Shown here: positions 1-11,816 of the stretch, piece after piece
Numbering within the stretch: the first letter of the stretch is position 1
Layout: each line of letters opens with the position of its first letter
From: Isoetes taiwanensis
Lineage: Eukaryota > Streptophyta > Lycopodiopsida > Isoetales > Isoetaceae
Length of the DNA: 64,000 nucleotides
Reading direction: 5' to 3'
Assembly (NCBI GenBank): GCA_021234155.1
Contig: JAJEKV010000040.1
Span: forward strand, 13,098,719 to 13,162,718
The notes under the pieces: model-generated
The model's database searches: none
The model's input: the letters and a program-made list of their open reading frames with translations, nothing else
What the model was told of the DNA's origin: nothing
Program-made: the position numbers and the translations under genes

Positions 1-324
1 GAGTCTGGATGGTTACTATGGTCAATCTGGGAGCGTCGTAGGCTGCACATTTTTCAAGGCATTTATTCACCTGTTCATAGAGTTATTATTGTAGCCCAGG
101 CTAAGATACTGATGGCTTATGACTCTTCCTCCCTCAAGGAAGAAGTGAGAGACCATATTTGAATTCAGTATCTCCAAATTAATTCTTATCATTATGCTGG
201 AGTGAGTACATAATGCTCCAGGCTCATGCTTCGGGAGCATTGTTTTGTGCTTGCATAGCTAGATGAGATTTGTACATCTTGTAATGTTTACCTGTGATTA
301 ATAATCTTGCCTTTTGTCCTTCCA

Positions 325-350
<26 letters not shown>
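1..350 (+). mobile_element. 3' end of an L1-type LINE with poly(A) tail (truncated by window edge)
   Basis: An open frame runs from base 1 to a TGA at 160-162 (53 codons visible). Its residues, with a W-LLW-IWERRRLHIF core, resemble the tryptophan-rich C-terminal segment common in plant L1 ORF2 proteins (the 'W-IW..RN..F' region after the RT zinc-finger). About 160 bp of 3' UTR follows, then an uninterrupted run of A from 324 to 350, as expected for a target-primed retroposon. The 5' part lies outside the window, so the RT cannot be examined. Family assignment rests on a short segment; a host-gene processed pseudogene is the alternative. Confidence 0.6.
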
Positions 351-355
<5 letters not shown>

Positions 356-486
356 TGCAAGGGCCAAAAGGTACCTTAGGCTTCTCGATTGTTAACCGTT
401 TGCCTAATGTAGACCTTTTGCCCCAAAAGATAAAATGAGCACAGGAAAATATTAAGCTAAATACAGAGGGAGAACGACCTCAACAT
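351..486. other. Short unique stretch between LINE tail and T-rich repeat
   Basis: No gene, RNA gene or repeat recognised here. Confidence 0.5.
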
Positions 487-531
487 AATGCCACGGTAGC
501 AATAGAACCGACATTCCTTGGATGGGGACGC

Positions 532-635
532 CTTCCTCCCTCTCCTATTTATACTGCTTCATTCTTCTTGTCCAATCATCGGCGTTCTCTTGAGCTCCTT
601 TTTTATTCTTTCTCTTTTGCCTCCATAAGTTTCTT
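532..635 (+). promoter_or_regulatory. TATA-containing repeat module, copy 1
   Basis: A segment with CTATTTATACTGC followed by CCAATCATCGG and a T-rich stretch. It occurs three times (here, 6060-6162, 6489-6585) with small differences. Position just inside the unit start fits an LTR core promoter reading to the right. That it is a promoter is inference. Confidence 0.4.
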
Positions 636-1299
636 CTATGCCCTCCACAATCATCTTCCATCTATGCCCTCCACAATCATCTTCCGTCTGCTTGAGCTCG
701 TTTCCATCTCTGTTGGAGCTTCTATCATGGCTTCTGTTGGTTCGAGGGGTTCTTTTTTCCTTTTGTTTAGTTTGCAGGTTCTGGCCATGCTTGGGGCCAT
801 GAGAGAACTCGTCCACGTCCACGAAAGGCCATAAGTCTGATCCAGATCCGACCTGGGTTTCTTAGATGGTTTTGGCTTTGCCAAAGGACTTTGCCTTCCA
901 TCACAGGTTTGAATTTTGTTCATCTTTTTTGGTTGATTCATTTCTGGTACATTCTTGCAGATCGATTTGGGCGTTTTGGGGGCTCGGTACCAGGTTGGGT
1001 GCTCCATCGATGGTTTTGTTTATCTTCTGAGTTTGCCATGGATTTTTAAACCCCATGGATGGATTTGTTGATTTTCTGGGTTTGCTGTGCAATTTTGAAC
1101 AGGGTCCGACTGATAAGTGCCGGCCCTTGGAGGCGTCTGGGGTCTGCTCTGATTCATGGTTGCCAGGTTTGATTCATCCTCTCTTTGTTTGATTATTTTT
1201 GGTAAATTCAGCGTACCGTATAGCTGGGTCGTTGCTGGCTGGGGTCTCTTTTTCATTCCAGTTTTTGTTAGATCGATTACCTCAACCTACCTAGTCCCA

Positions 1300-1570
1300 T
1301 CCACCGCCTTGTATTCTTCACCGTTATCTTCTTTCTGGCTTCCTTCTCTTCTGCAACAGCCTTGTATTCTTCATCTTTATCTTTTTCTGGCTTCCTTTTC
1401 TTCTGCAACAGCCTTGTAACTTATTCTTCATCGTCATCTTTTTTCTGGCTTCCTTCTCTTCTGCCGGTGCCTTCCGGGGTCGATCTGCAAGGGTCTCCAT
1501 CTCCCCTTCTCTTCTGCAGAATACAAGACTTCCCCTTCTCTTCTGCCGGCCTTCCGAAGTTCCGATGTCG
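1300..1570 (+). repeat. Imperfect tandem repeat, CTGGCTTCCTTCTCTTCTGC-type
   Basis: About four or five imperfect copies of a unit of roughly 60 bp built around 'CTGGCTTCCTTCTCTTCTGC' and 'AACAGCCTTGTA-TTCTTCAT'. Copies become shorter towards 1570. It lies inside the pyrimidine-rich unit and looks like replication-slippage growth. Confidence 0.6.
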
Positions 1571-4500
1571 ATCTGTCACCGCCTTTTTTAGTTTTTGTTG
1601 ACCACACCTCCTGCATCACAGGGCAACGTGGCAGCCATCCAGGACATGTCGGATCACACAGTAGTCGGCCCACAACTCTGCTGTCAATTTCGATGGCCTT
1701 CGGTGGTTCAGCTGCTCACCTTCTTCCTATAGTTTTTTAAATGGGTTGGGTTTTACCTTCCAAATCCACCTTGGCATCCTTTTTATTACTTCTAGAGTCT
1801 CCTTAGTTTGCAGTGCCCTCTGGTTGAAGTATCAGGTAGTGGTTATCACGTTGATTTCTCATCCGTTTGCTCTAGGCTCTAGTTTCCATTATGACACTAC
1901 TTGTTGTTCTTATAATTTTGTTCCCTCGTACAAAGGCTGCTTTGCTTTGTTTGATTTATTTCAAAGGATGGCTTCGGTTTTATCAAGCATTGTCTTTTGT
2001 TGAGTCTCTTATGCACGTGCATTCTAGTGGTTCTTATTTTTTAGTGTCTATAGTGGTTCACTTTCTCATAGTGGTGGTGCCCATCTGTGCGAATATTTTT
2101 CCTTAAGTATCTCATATTGACCATCTAAGGACTATATTAGCATAACATGCATATCTTCCTGAATGTAGGGGGGGCAATTTAGTGGAACATGTTTTCGTTT
2201 CTATACTTGGATATCTAGTCGGCATGTGGATTCTAGCATCTTTTATATGTTAGTACCATTGGTTTAGTGCATGGGCATTGACGAATTGTTCCTTTCGAGT
2301 ATGGTTCATTTTGCATGGTATGATGATGGTGACTTCTTGACAACTCAGTGATGACGTGGACACATTTTTGTCGGGTGTTATATTTGCGTGTTTTATGCAT
2401 TGGCGAGTCCTATGGGGCTTGTGCATGTTTCGCATTGTCACGAATATGATAGTTAGCATGGGTGTTATTCGGCTCATTATATCCTTTGGTTTTTTGTTCT
2501 TTTTTCAAATGTTGAACTTCGAGTTGCTTAAGACCAGGACTTGTGGTAGACTTGCGCGTTCTCAAGTTGTTTGTGACCAATTGCATTAGAAGCTAGGGGC
2601 ATAGAGATTGTGCACTGGTTTGGCAAGCGTGTAACATCTTGCATATAAAGCACATAGTCTAGATACATTCTTTGTCACTTGTTTTTGAAATTCCGATTTT
2701 TCAATTCCGTCTTGCATCTGTATATTCGTGCATGCATTAGGCTACTTTGTTGCACTGCTTGGTTAGGTCTTTAGCCACGTGGATAATCATAGGACCCTTC
2801 CTACAAAATGCATATTTTTCTTCATTATTTACTAACGTAGATTTGTATCGCCTTTTTAATACGAGTTTGCATGGCATTCTTTGTAACATCAGTCGAACAT
2901 GATCACTATGCGCGGGGTTTTCACGTGACTTTATTTTGTTGTTATACATACTGGGGTACGAGACAGATGTTTCTTTGGCTTTATACTTCTATCATGGGGA
3001 CTTGAGCACAAAGTGCAGGTTCTTTCTAACGATTCTTGCACTGTTATTGAAATATTTCCATTCTTATTGTCGGGTGTTCCCTGATTCGTTTCCTCCTCAT
3101 CCAATTGGAGTTTTTGTAGCGTCGTTTTTCTCCTCTTCAAAAGTTTTTTAGCTTTGGGATTCTTCATAGTTCGGTGCTTAACCACAACCTATAGGTATGG
3201 TTTTTTGGGCTCATTTGGTTCGGATTCTAATGCATTTCTATGTAACTCGAATCGTCATTTTTATGAGAGCTTTTGCCGTGCACATTCGTCATGTTTGCAT
3301 CCTCTGGCTCAGAAGATTGGGCTCATTCATAATTTCTGTGCTTCTAAGTTGTTTGTTGATTGCCATGCCCATTGCCCATGATGCCCCCCCCCAGCTCCAT
3401 TTTGTGCCCTTGTTTTTTTGTTGTCTCACTCGGTGTCTTTTTCATCCCATTCCTATGTTTAGGCCTTTGAGGCAGTTGTCCTTTTTTCGCTCTGGGCATC
3501 ACATGTTTTTTCCTTGATGTCATATTTACGTTCTATGTTTTAGCACTGTTTCCTCATTCCATTGTCCTTTTTTCCATTGTTTCTTTTCATCGATATTTGT
3601 GGTTTGTATTTGTGGTTAGACTTTAGGTTCATTTCACAAGTTTGTCACTTGTATCATGTTTTCCCTCCTTTTCTGCAACTATATTTATGTGTCTAGTTTT
3701 TTCACATTGGCCCATTCTTGGATTTTTGCAAATAGTTCATTTTACAGTGCATAAGTCCATGCTCACTTGTCCCAGTTCTATTTTTCTTATGCTTATAACT
3801 GAGAGGCTCTTTTGGATGTTGCGGGATCTATACACCAAGTCCCTTGTCTTGAACTTGTTACGTTCATGCATTATGCCATTTGAGACAACGGGCATGTTTA
3901 GTGGTGGCACGAGTTTTTTGTTGTTTGATCTTTGCATTCTCTTTGTCGTCAAAGTTCTGTAATGCTTTTAGGTGTTCACATGTTCCTTTGCTTCCTTTGC
4001 TTTGTTGTTCTCATCTCATTTTACTCGTTCAGCTATTCGCCCTGTTAGTCTCTTTAGTCTCATTTGCCTTACGTGTTCCAACCTTCTATTTTATTGTTTA
4101 TTTGCTCTCCAGACCACTCTTTTTCCTTTGGTCGTTCGTTATTCGTAGTCACATTTCCCTAATCTAACCCAATTGTTTTGTCTAATCATCGATTGCTATC
4201 TATTCTTTTTCTTCTTATTTCGTATTGCCATGGCCATGGTTATCAAAGTTCCATATATTTTGTTGATAGCTTGATTTGTGGATTGCTTCATTATGGCATG
4301 TTCTACATATTCATATTGCTCGATGTTTATTTGGTCCATGACATAGTTACCTTATTCTTTTTATTGGTCCTTGTCGCTTCGGTCACCTTATATCACCTTT
4401 GTTGAGATCCTCCTTTCTTTAAGGTTCCTCATATATAGTTGGCCTCTTTCTTTTTCTCAATCTTCAGTTCTCATTTGACTTGTTTTCAATCTTTGTTACT

Positions 4501-6059
4501 CTTATACGTATGTCTCTTTTTCTTCCCATTTCTCTATTCTCTTCTTGATTCGTGGTCCCACATGGCTCTTTTGTGCTAGTTGCACCCGTAGTCCATCTAT
4601 TCTTTTAGTTCCATTTTGTTCTTTTTGAGTTCCTTTTTGAGTTCCTTTTTCCTTTTCAATTCCATAATCCGTTAATTCCTTCCATCCTTATCGTTTTCGT
4701 GTTTGTTCCATTCATTCTTGTTCGTCGCATTTGCTCCATGGTCACTTAGTATACCTCGTCTCATTTTGCTGCATCCTTTTGGCTTATCATTGTGCTACAT
4801 TTTTCTGCTCTCATGATGGTCTCTAGTCCATGGGTCTTGTTCTCGCCATTTGTCATTTCACTCTAGCCTAGTTCTTTTCTGCTCTATGCTCCATCCATTT
4901 CTTACCTTACTGCTTTGGTTTGTCGGTCTATTGTCGGTCTATTGCTCGTTCTTGCTGCATTCTTTCCCGTGCTCTTTGCATATGAGCATTTTGCACTAAA
5001 AGTTTCATTTTTTGGTAAGAGCATCCATTTGGGCATGTTACATCTTCACTTTGATGCCTCGTTCATTGCAATTCTATCTTTGTGGTATTCTTTATGGTAT
5101 TCTTGGCACCTTAGATCTTCAGTCTTGGAAACACACATTTGTTTGGTTGTTTTACTCATCGTTTGATTGGTAAGTTCGCTCTTTACATATGTGCGTTTTG
5201 GCATATGGTATTTCCATAGCTGGATGTGTAGTTGATTACTTTTCTCTTTCTTAAAATTTCTACCTTTCCATTCTCTATGACTAATGTCATCTACCACGTT
5301 TCTCTTGGTCTCTATTCTTGTTAGTGTTCATGCTAGAGTGTCTCTTTTTCTATCTTGTAAAGATGGTGTCTCTTGCCCATTTCGTTATGGGTGGGTTGTT
5401 TATTCGATTTAACGGTATGCCAGGGTTAAAGTTCGAATTTACTCTTTCTAATGGCTTGCTTGCATTACTACTTCTACAGGCACTTGCTCTGTCTCTTTCC
5501 TTTGGTCATCTCACCTTATGATTTTCTTTGGTTATTTTTTCCCGTATTTCATATTTTTCCCTTGGAGTTCCTTCTTTGCTCTTTATCCTTTGTTAACCTC
5601 TTGCATTGCTCTCACATTTCGTTTCTCTGTTGATCCATTTTCTCGGTTCCTTATTATTTGTGTTTTAGTCATTTGACCACTTGAATCGTCTTAGTTTTCT
5701 TTTTCTTGCCTTGTCCCCTTCGTTTCTCATCTTAATTCGCCTTGGTTCTCTTGCTATATTGGTGTCCATATATCATGCTTTTGCTCCTTCATCGGTTTTA
5801 GCCTTGTTTCTCCATCGGCATTGCGTACCGGTTCTTTCTTGTTTATCTTTTTCGTCTCATTGTTTCTGGTCATCCTGTTTTACCAGTTTTCCCATTTGTT
5901 TCCGCTTTTGTCCTTTCTCTGGTCATCCTAGTTTGTCCCATTCTTTTTGAGGTAGATTCCTCTTCTATCGGCCACTTGATTGTATCATAGGACCCATCCT
6001 AGGAATGCCACGGTTCTATTGCGGTAGCAATAGAACAGGACATTCCTGGATGGGGGGCA

Positions 6060-6162
6060 CGCCTCCCTCTCCTATTTATCTTTGCTTCATTCTTCTTGTC
6101 CAATCATCGGCGTTCTCTTGAGCTCCTTTTTTATTCTTTCTCTTTTGCCTCCATAAGTTTCC
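6060..6162 (+). promoter_or_regulatory. TATA-containing repeat module, copy 2
   Basis: Nearly identical to 532-635 over about 100 bp, including CTATTTAT and the CCAATCATCGG stretch; downstream it continues into CCCGCCCCCCTCTCCCA, shared with copy 3. Confidence 0.4.
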
Positions 6163-6279
6163 CGCCCCCCTCTCCCACTATCATATCTGGGCTTGTTGGT
6201 TGTATGTGCAGTTTTCGAAGTGTTTAGTTTTTGGTTACGATTCATTTATGTTGTGGCAACATTGTGCGTAGTCTCTTTT

Positions 6280-7034
6280 CTCGGTATGGCTTTGTAGCCT
6301 CCGGGACAATATTTTCTTAGTCATTTTTTCAATCGGCGGGTTGTTCTGTCTATGGTATGGCCCTGTGGCCGTCAGCTTTGTGTACATAGTTTCTCTTTTC
6401 TCGGTGTGGCGTTGAAGCCTCCGAGACTCTATATATTATTTATTTTCTTCTCGGCGTGGCATTGGAGCCTCCGAGGTAGCACTAGTTCCTCGCCTCTCCT
6501 ATTTATACTGCTTCATTCTTCTTTTCTAGTCATCGGCGTTCTCTTGAGCTCCTTTCCATTCTTTCTTTTTGCTTCCACAAGTTTCCCACCCACCTCTCCC
6601 TCTCTCATATTCTGGGCTTGTGCGTTGTATCTGCAGTTTTCGGTATCTAGTGTTTTATTATGATTCATTTTTATGTTGTGGTTCCTTGGCCTCCCATTTT
6701 TGTGCGTGGTCTCTTTTCTCGACGTGGCTCTGTAGCCTTCGGGGCAATATTTAGTGGTTTACTCTTTCTCGGCATGGCACTAGTTTTTTATTTTCTCATT
6801 CATGTTTTATCTCGGTGTGGCATTGTAGCCTTTGAGTCAATGTTTGTTATTCACGTTTTCTCTCGGCGTGGCGCTGTTGCCTCCGAGATCATATTTATTG
6901 TTTCTTCTCGGCGTGGCTCTGTAGCCTCCGAGGCAGCACTAATCGGTTGTTTTTTCCCGCGATGGTCATTCCGCGGACGGTTCCCGATTGGTCGGCTGTT
7001 ATTTCTTTCTCGGCGTGGTCCTGTGGCCTCCGAG
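6280..7034 (+). repeat. Interspersed array of 26-nt hairpin repeats (CTCGG...CCGAG)
   Basis: Seven full copies of exactly 26 nt begin at 6280, 6400, 6450, 6718, 6811, 6862 and 6907, with another at 7009 and degraded copies near 6345 and 6768. Each has a 5-bp outer stem (bases 1-5 with 22-26) and an inner GGC/GCC stem. Spacers of about 20-240 bp are T-rich and differ. Changes in the arms keep pairing: the 6718 copy has G-C replaced by A-T at the stem base, and the 6811 and 6280 copies use G-U pairs. This suggests RNA structure but common descent from one hairpin is also possible. Confidence 0.7.
6489..6585 (+). promoter_or_regulatory. TATA-containing repeat module, copy 3
   Basis: Third copy of the module at 532 and 6060, with CTATTTATACTGC intact and the CCAAT stretch changed to CTAGTCAT. 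It lies inside the hairpin array, between the copies at 6450 and 6718. Confidence 0.35.
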
Positions 7035-7423
7035 TTTTTCTTGCCTATGGCATCTAACTTATTGACGGGTTATTTTTCTTTCAACCTTGATTCCGCAGGA
7101 TTGTTTAAGGTCTTCTGGTTGCCATAGTGTATGGGGTCGTGCTTCAACTATTTGCTTGGGTTTCCTTTCCCGATGAGGAGCAGTCACCGGGTCTTCTCAC
7201 CTTTGCATCGACGAAGTGGCGGATAAAACCATTTTTTATGTTGTATTCTTCAGTTTCATCATGCTCTCGATGATTGTCTAGTTTCGGAGCATTTAAAGTT
7301 CATATTTCCAAATTTATCTATCCCTAGTGAGGGATCCATTTGTACTCAAGGTTTTACAAAGCTCAATGAGAACACCACTTCACTTCGGCCACTTGATTGT
7401 ATCATAGGACCCATCCTAGGAAT

Positions 7424-8189
7424 TACAGAAATATCAGTGAGCAGAATGCAAATATTTCTTTTAAGTAACATTGCTTTAATATTTTAGAGGGCACCTATAT
7501 TTTAAAGGGCACTTAAAGCCCGAGATTACAATTCTTGTTTTAATACTTAGGACACTAAGGCAAGAACCTCAGAAGACATAAATATTATCTTTTCATTAGG
7601 AACTTAGAAGTGCAAATGCAAGATTAAACAAGTTTCAAAAACAACAACCACAACAGAATACTTCATACGATCAGACCAAATCTAAGTAGAAGTAGTAAGA
7701 ACCAAACTCTTAAATCCTATAATGATTAAAAACCTAAAAACAAACCTGTTTTAGGCATTTAAAGATCCAGAAAACATTTTCTTCTCAGAGCTTTAAGATT
7801 AAATAAAAATTATGCTTGCATGCAATTAACTCTTGCTTTGCAGAAAAATATAATGCCATACCTTATTACCCTCAGTGTCAGATCTAAAAATGTCTTCCAT
7901 TTCGGACTCTGGAACCTAATGAGATGTTTCCCATAGCTTTGCCTAAGGGAAAATATGATATTTATGCTAGCTACTTGCTTGCATCGTTTGCTATAACTTT
8001 CCATATGCAATTTTTCAAAACAATTTCTTGCATAATAATGTGATTACTCTATCCAGATGCGCTTCATACCAGTCCCAGCTTATAGCCTTCAGAAAGAGAG
8101 AATTTATCCTCAAGAACATATGCTTGAAAAAAATTCAAGGTAAAATCCCTGGTTTGCCATGGTGCATTGGGTAGAGCCTTGCAAAACAA
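7424..8189. other. AT-rich stretch without recognised genes
   Basis: Low-complexity AT-rich DNA. The longest open frame (7810-8010, minus) has no recognisable family features. I see no RNA gene here. Confidence 0.5.
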
Positions 8190-10858
8190 TGCTACCATCT
8201 GCCAGATGTAGATTTCATCCATCTCCCATCTTGAATGATGAATGATGAGAGGTATTCACAATTCGGAAACATTTTACTTTAATAGCAAGAAAAGAATCCC
8301 CTTATGGCTTTATTGGATATGGTATTGTCTTGGGTAGAGCAGAGAATATCCAGGTAGTAGCTGCATGTCCGACTTCAAAACGGCCTCTTGCTATAAATAC
8401 AACTCGAACTTGGTATAATTTAGAATTAGGTTACAGCTTGAAAGCATTACTCAATATAAATTCAACCCTCAAAAGAATAGAATAGAATAGAATTGTTTTT
8501 ATCGTCCACGGAGACCAATCGGCCTATGCAATACAAAAAGCGCAGCAGTCACATTACTGCCCGGATTAAAAAACCCCCGCCCCGAAGGGTTTTCGAGGGA
8601 AAAACTGGGGGCATATCTGAGCCCTCAAGTCCAGTACTTCCTGAATGTATGATCCGAGTGAGCGCACCGAAGTCGTGCCCAGTATCATGTGTAGCGGCTC
8701 ATCAGGTCTAATCAACTGAGCATAGTGTGTCCGGATCGATCATATCTTTGGGCAGCCGGAAAGTGTGATACTCATCCTCAGCCTCCGCAAAGACCGACAA
8801 ACCCTATCCCGACGTGGCTCCCCAATCCATCGACTGTCTCAATCAGGAGATGGTGGGCACCTGTCGCGAATGGAGGCGATATATGCTGCGCTTTTCATGG
8901 GCCGGATGTGAGCGTAGGTAGCTATTTGTGGGCCTCGTTCTAATGTGGGATTTATGTCTTTGCTTGTAATGTCTTTGTTTTGACTTGCTCCATAGCCCGG
9001 AATCCCAAAGCTTGCTTTGGAGAAACAAGCATCAAGGTAACATCTCGGTGTCGCGATCGCCTCTGTTTCTACCGGATGCACATGTGCTCTGGACATTCCA
9101 TCTAGTTAGCTCTTGCACTCTTTTATCCTTCCAACAATTCTTGAGTCATTGTGGTCCCATTGCCTTTGCATAAGCCAAGTCGCGGTGAGGCGATCATCAT
9201 CCATATTTACCACCTTCCGGAAATAGGCGATGTGTCTATCAAGGGCCGCCTCCGGAAGTGGCAAGAAACCCGTCTCTGCAACAAAATTTGATATGGGACC
9301 GTGGATTTCACTCAGAGTGCCCGTGCTAAGAAGGCCTTACGCTTTTGTTCTAAGTCGCTCCAAGTAGCAAGGGACACCACTGGGCCCCGGACTTCAACTC
9401 CGCGTACAAAGAGCGGGCTCTACCAATACCACGAGCGGATGTGCGATGCCGTTCTTCTCTGTGGTTATTGTTCTACATTGCATAGAGTGCTTTCCGGCCT
9501 TTGCTACACGCAATCTTATGGAAGTGTCAAAGATAGTGTAGAAGGAAACTCCACTCCCGGATACTTGTAGGTGGGTGTCACCTCCACTTGTTGCCCTCGA
9601 TAAGTGAATGAAGGGGGCCTTGGATGGGCGAGGATGAGATTAGGACCACCTTGGTCTTGGCGGATTGGCGTTCATGTCCGTGGCAGCGAGAATGTATCGA
9701 GCATCTAAGTGAGGCGCATATCCTGCGGAGTGCGAGCTAAGAGGTCAACATCGTCTGCATAGATGAGTTGTGTCGATGACTGATGCAAAAGTTGGGTCCC
9801 GCCACCCCATTGTCCATGAGCGGTGTTCCAACCGGTCAATGTCTGAACCAAACAATGTTGGGGAAAGAGGACATCCTGCTTGGGACCCCAATATCGCTAG
9901 TGAATGGTTGTCCCGTCATCGCAGATCCGCCTATACAACTCTCGTACAACCCAGTATCTTGCATTTTGCATATCCACGGGAACCTCTAGTTGCATAATCT
10001 TTCCCATAACTTTTTCAGAGGCCGCGGTGTCAAAAGCCTTCGCAAAGTCAACAAAGCAACAATACGAGTCCCGTAGGCGGTTTTACGCTATCCTCAACCA
10101 AAGTCCTCAATGTGAAGATATGATCAATGGTTGAATGCCGAGGTCGAACCACCGCTTGTGTGAGCTTCGCACACACATTTATACGCCCCACCGGTCAATT
10201 GTTGCTCGATAATGCCGCCTAGCGGTTTGGCAAACCTTGGCGAACATGATTGTTCGGAATTGGTTGGACTATGTGGGATCTCCGCCTTTGTAAATGGGGA
10301 CAACTCGCTTGTGGTCCTCTTTGGGGGGATCCTTTCCTCAGCCTTCTGTTGAACATAGTGGTTAGGACTGGTACCATAGGCTCCCCTGCCCACTTGAGCA
10401 ACTCTGCCTGCATACCATCCAGGTCCGTTGATTTCCCATTGGCCAAACGCTGCAGACCCTGGGTAACATCATCCTCTGTGATTTCTAATGTCGGAAAAGG
10501 AACTAAAAGACCTAGAATGTTTGATGATTTTTCAAAACCATATTTCTAAGGCCATTTTATACATCAAAATAGCCAATGGTTTGTCAAGGTATGGAACAAC
10601 TTGAGTACGAAGCACCAACAGATTATGATTTTGGGTAGATAAGACCCAATTAATATGTCACCTCATGTTAAGATATATACTTAGCCTCTATATAATTGTT
10701 GCTTGTCTATTTAAGCAAGGAGAAGTGGGTGACAAACTTATGAATTTTATACATGATAAATAAAAGAATCAGATCCTCCAGTTACATACTTATGGATTTT
10801 ATAAGTGACAAACAAAAGACTTAGATTCTCCCTATTTTACGAGTTGTATAATTTAAAA
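8190..10858 (+). repeat. Duplicated segment, copy A (split by a LINE)
   Basis: 8190-8475 plus 10495-10858 match 11205-11816 almost base for base when the intervening LINE is removed. The shared sequence includes a TATA-like CTATAAATAC at about 8392 and a conserved stretch ending GTTGTATAATTTAAAA. Left ends of both copies lie after a GATGCTAC-like sequence. The copies are not obviously LTRs because no TG...CA ends were found; a local segmental duplication is the simplest reading. Confidence 0.8.
8476..10494 (-). mobile_element. 5'-truncated non-LTR retrotransposon (LINE) with broken reverse transcriptase
   Basis: Reading the minus strand, RT motifs occur in the right order: a GKSTDLDGMQAELLKW segment at about 10446-10399, a CFVDFAKAFDTA motif A at about 10058-10024, a decayed GCPLSP-like region near 9880, and an intact YADDVDLL catalytic motif at about 9761-9738. 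Stops and frame changes separate them, so no functional protein can be made. The 3' end carries a short-repeat tail (AATTC/TATTC units) instead of poly(A), as in RTE-like LINEs. It is flanked by AAAAG direct repeats (8471-8475 and 10495-10499). The endonuclease region is absent, consistent with 5' truncation. Confidence 0.85.
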
Positions 10859-11204
10859 CTTAGATTAGTAATTTATTTTCTAGCATTTATAGAATAATTT
10901 GGGGCCTAGACTTAGCTAGCTGGTATTGTTTTAGAATGTTTCCACAAAGAAAATGACTAAAGTGAATAAAAATACTGAAAAAAAGTATAGTAATTTTAGC
11001 TTAATGTTTTTCGTCGGCCACACCACAGAATTTTTTGGGATGAATTTTGGGTTAGTTTAGCTAAACGTTAGAAAGTATGAGAGGAAAAATGTGTAGAGTT
11101 TAGCTAAACCACAGAAAGTTTTGGGATTAATCTCATGCAAGTTTAGCTAAAGCCATTATGGCTAATAAAAAATATGTAATTAGTAATTCATACCTTGAAC
11201 GATG
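10859..11204. other. AT-rich spacer between the two duplicated segments
   Basis: No gene. Two short stretches around 11035-11060 and 11095-11150 are related (GTTTAGCTAAA, TTTTGGGAT), giving a weak local repeat. Confidence 0.5.
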
Positions 11205-11816
11205 CTACGTCTACCAGATGTAGATTTCATCCATCTACCATCTTGAATGATGAGAGGTATTCACAATTCAAAAACATTTTAATTTAATAGCAAGAAAAGA
11301 ATTCCCTTATGGCTTTATTGGATATGGTATTATCTTGGGTAGAGCAGAGAATATCCAAGTAGTAGTTGCATGTCGGACTTCAAAGCGGCCTCATGCTATA
11401 AATACAACTCGAACTTGGTATAATTCATAGCTTGAAAGCATTACTCAATGTAAATCCAATCCTCAAAGGAACTAAAAGACCTAGAATGTTTGATGGTTTT
11501 TCAAAACCATATTTCTAAGGCCATTTTATACATCAAAATAGCATGTCAAGGTATGGAGCAACTTGAGTACGAAGCGCCAACGTATTATGATGTTGGGTAG
11601 ATAAGACCCAATCAATATGTCCCATCGTGTTAAGATATATACTTAGCCTCTATATAATTGTTGCTTGTTTATTTAAGGCAAACTGGGTGACAAACTTATG
11701 AATTTTATACATGATAAACAAAAGAATCAAATCCTCCATTTACATACTTATGGATTTTATAAGTGACAAACAAAAGACTTAGATTCTCCCTATTTTACGA
11801 GTTGTATAATTTAAAA
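11205..11816 (+). repeat. Duplicated segment, copy B (empty LINE site)
   Basis: Uninterrupted counterpart of copy A. At the place where copy A holds the LINE, copy B reads CCTCAAAGGAACTAAAAG without insertion, which fixes the insertion point and the LINE ends. The duplication therefore either predates the LINE insertion or is independent of it. Confidence 0.8.

Larger units (their letters stand above)
487..6006 (+). mobile_element. Pyrimidine-rich non-coding repeat, unit 1 (possible LARD-type LTR element derivative)
   Basis: The unit opens with a TGCCACGG...AGCAATAGAAC sequence and closes with a 39-bp sequence (5968-6006); the same start recurs at 6006-6050 and the same end at 7385-7423, so two units lie head to tail. 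The + strand is strikingly T+C rich and A-poor for about 4 kb. Open frames here give only hydrophobic Phe/Leu/Ser-rich peptides, a by-product of T-rich DNA, and I recognise no gag or pol. A TATTTATA box sits about 50 bp after the unit start. A large non-coding retrotransposon derivative with tandem LTR-like ends fits best, but primer-binding site and polypurine tract were not found. Confidence 0.45.
6007..7423 (+). mobile_element. Pyrimidine-rich non-coding repeat, unit 2 (shorter, hairpin-bearing)
   Basis: Begins with the same TGCCACGG motif as the unit at 487 and ends with the same 39-bp sequence as that unit (7385-7423 equals 5968-6006). It carries a short perfect inverted repeat near its start (GTTCTATTGC / GCAATAGAAC, 6013-6036), two copies of the TATA module (6060-6162, 6489-6585), and the 26-nt hairpin array. 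No protein-coding signal is seen. It could be the LTR itself (about 1.4 kb), with unit 1 being a longer diverged LTR plus internal DNA. Confidence 0.45.

Noticed and set aside
1700-5950. Many + strand open frames of 60-106 codons with membrane-like composition
   Set aside because: Composition is forced by T-rich DNA; no start context, splice structure or family motif; they overlap in different frames.
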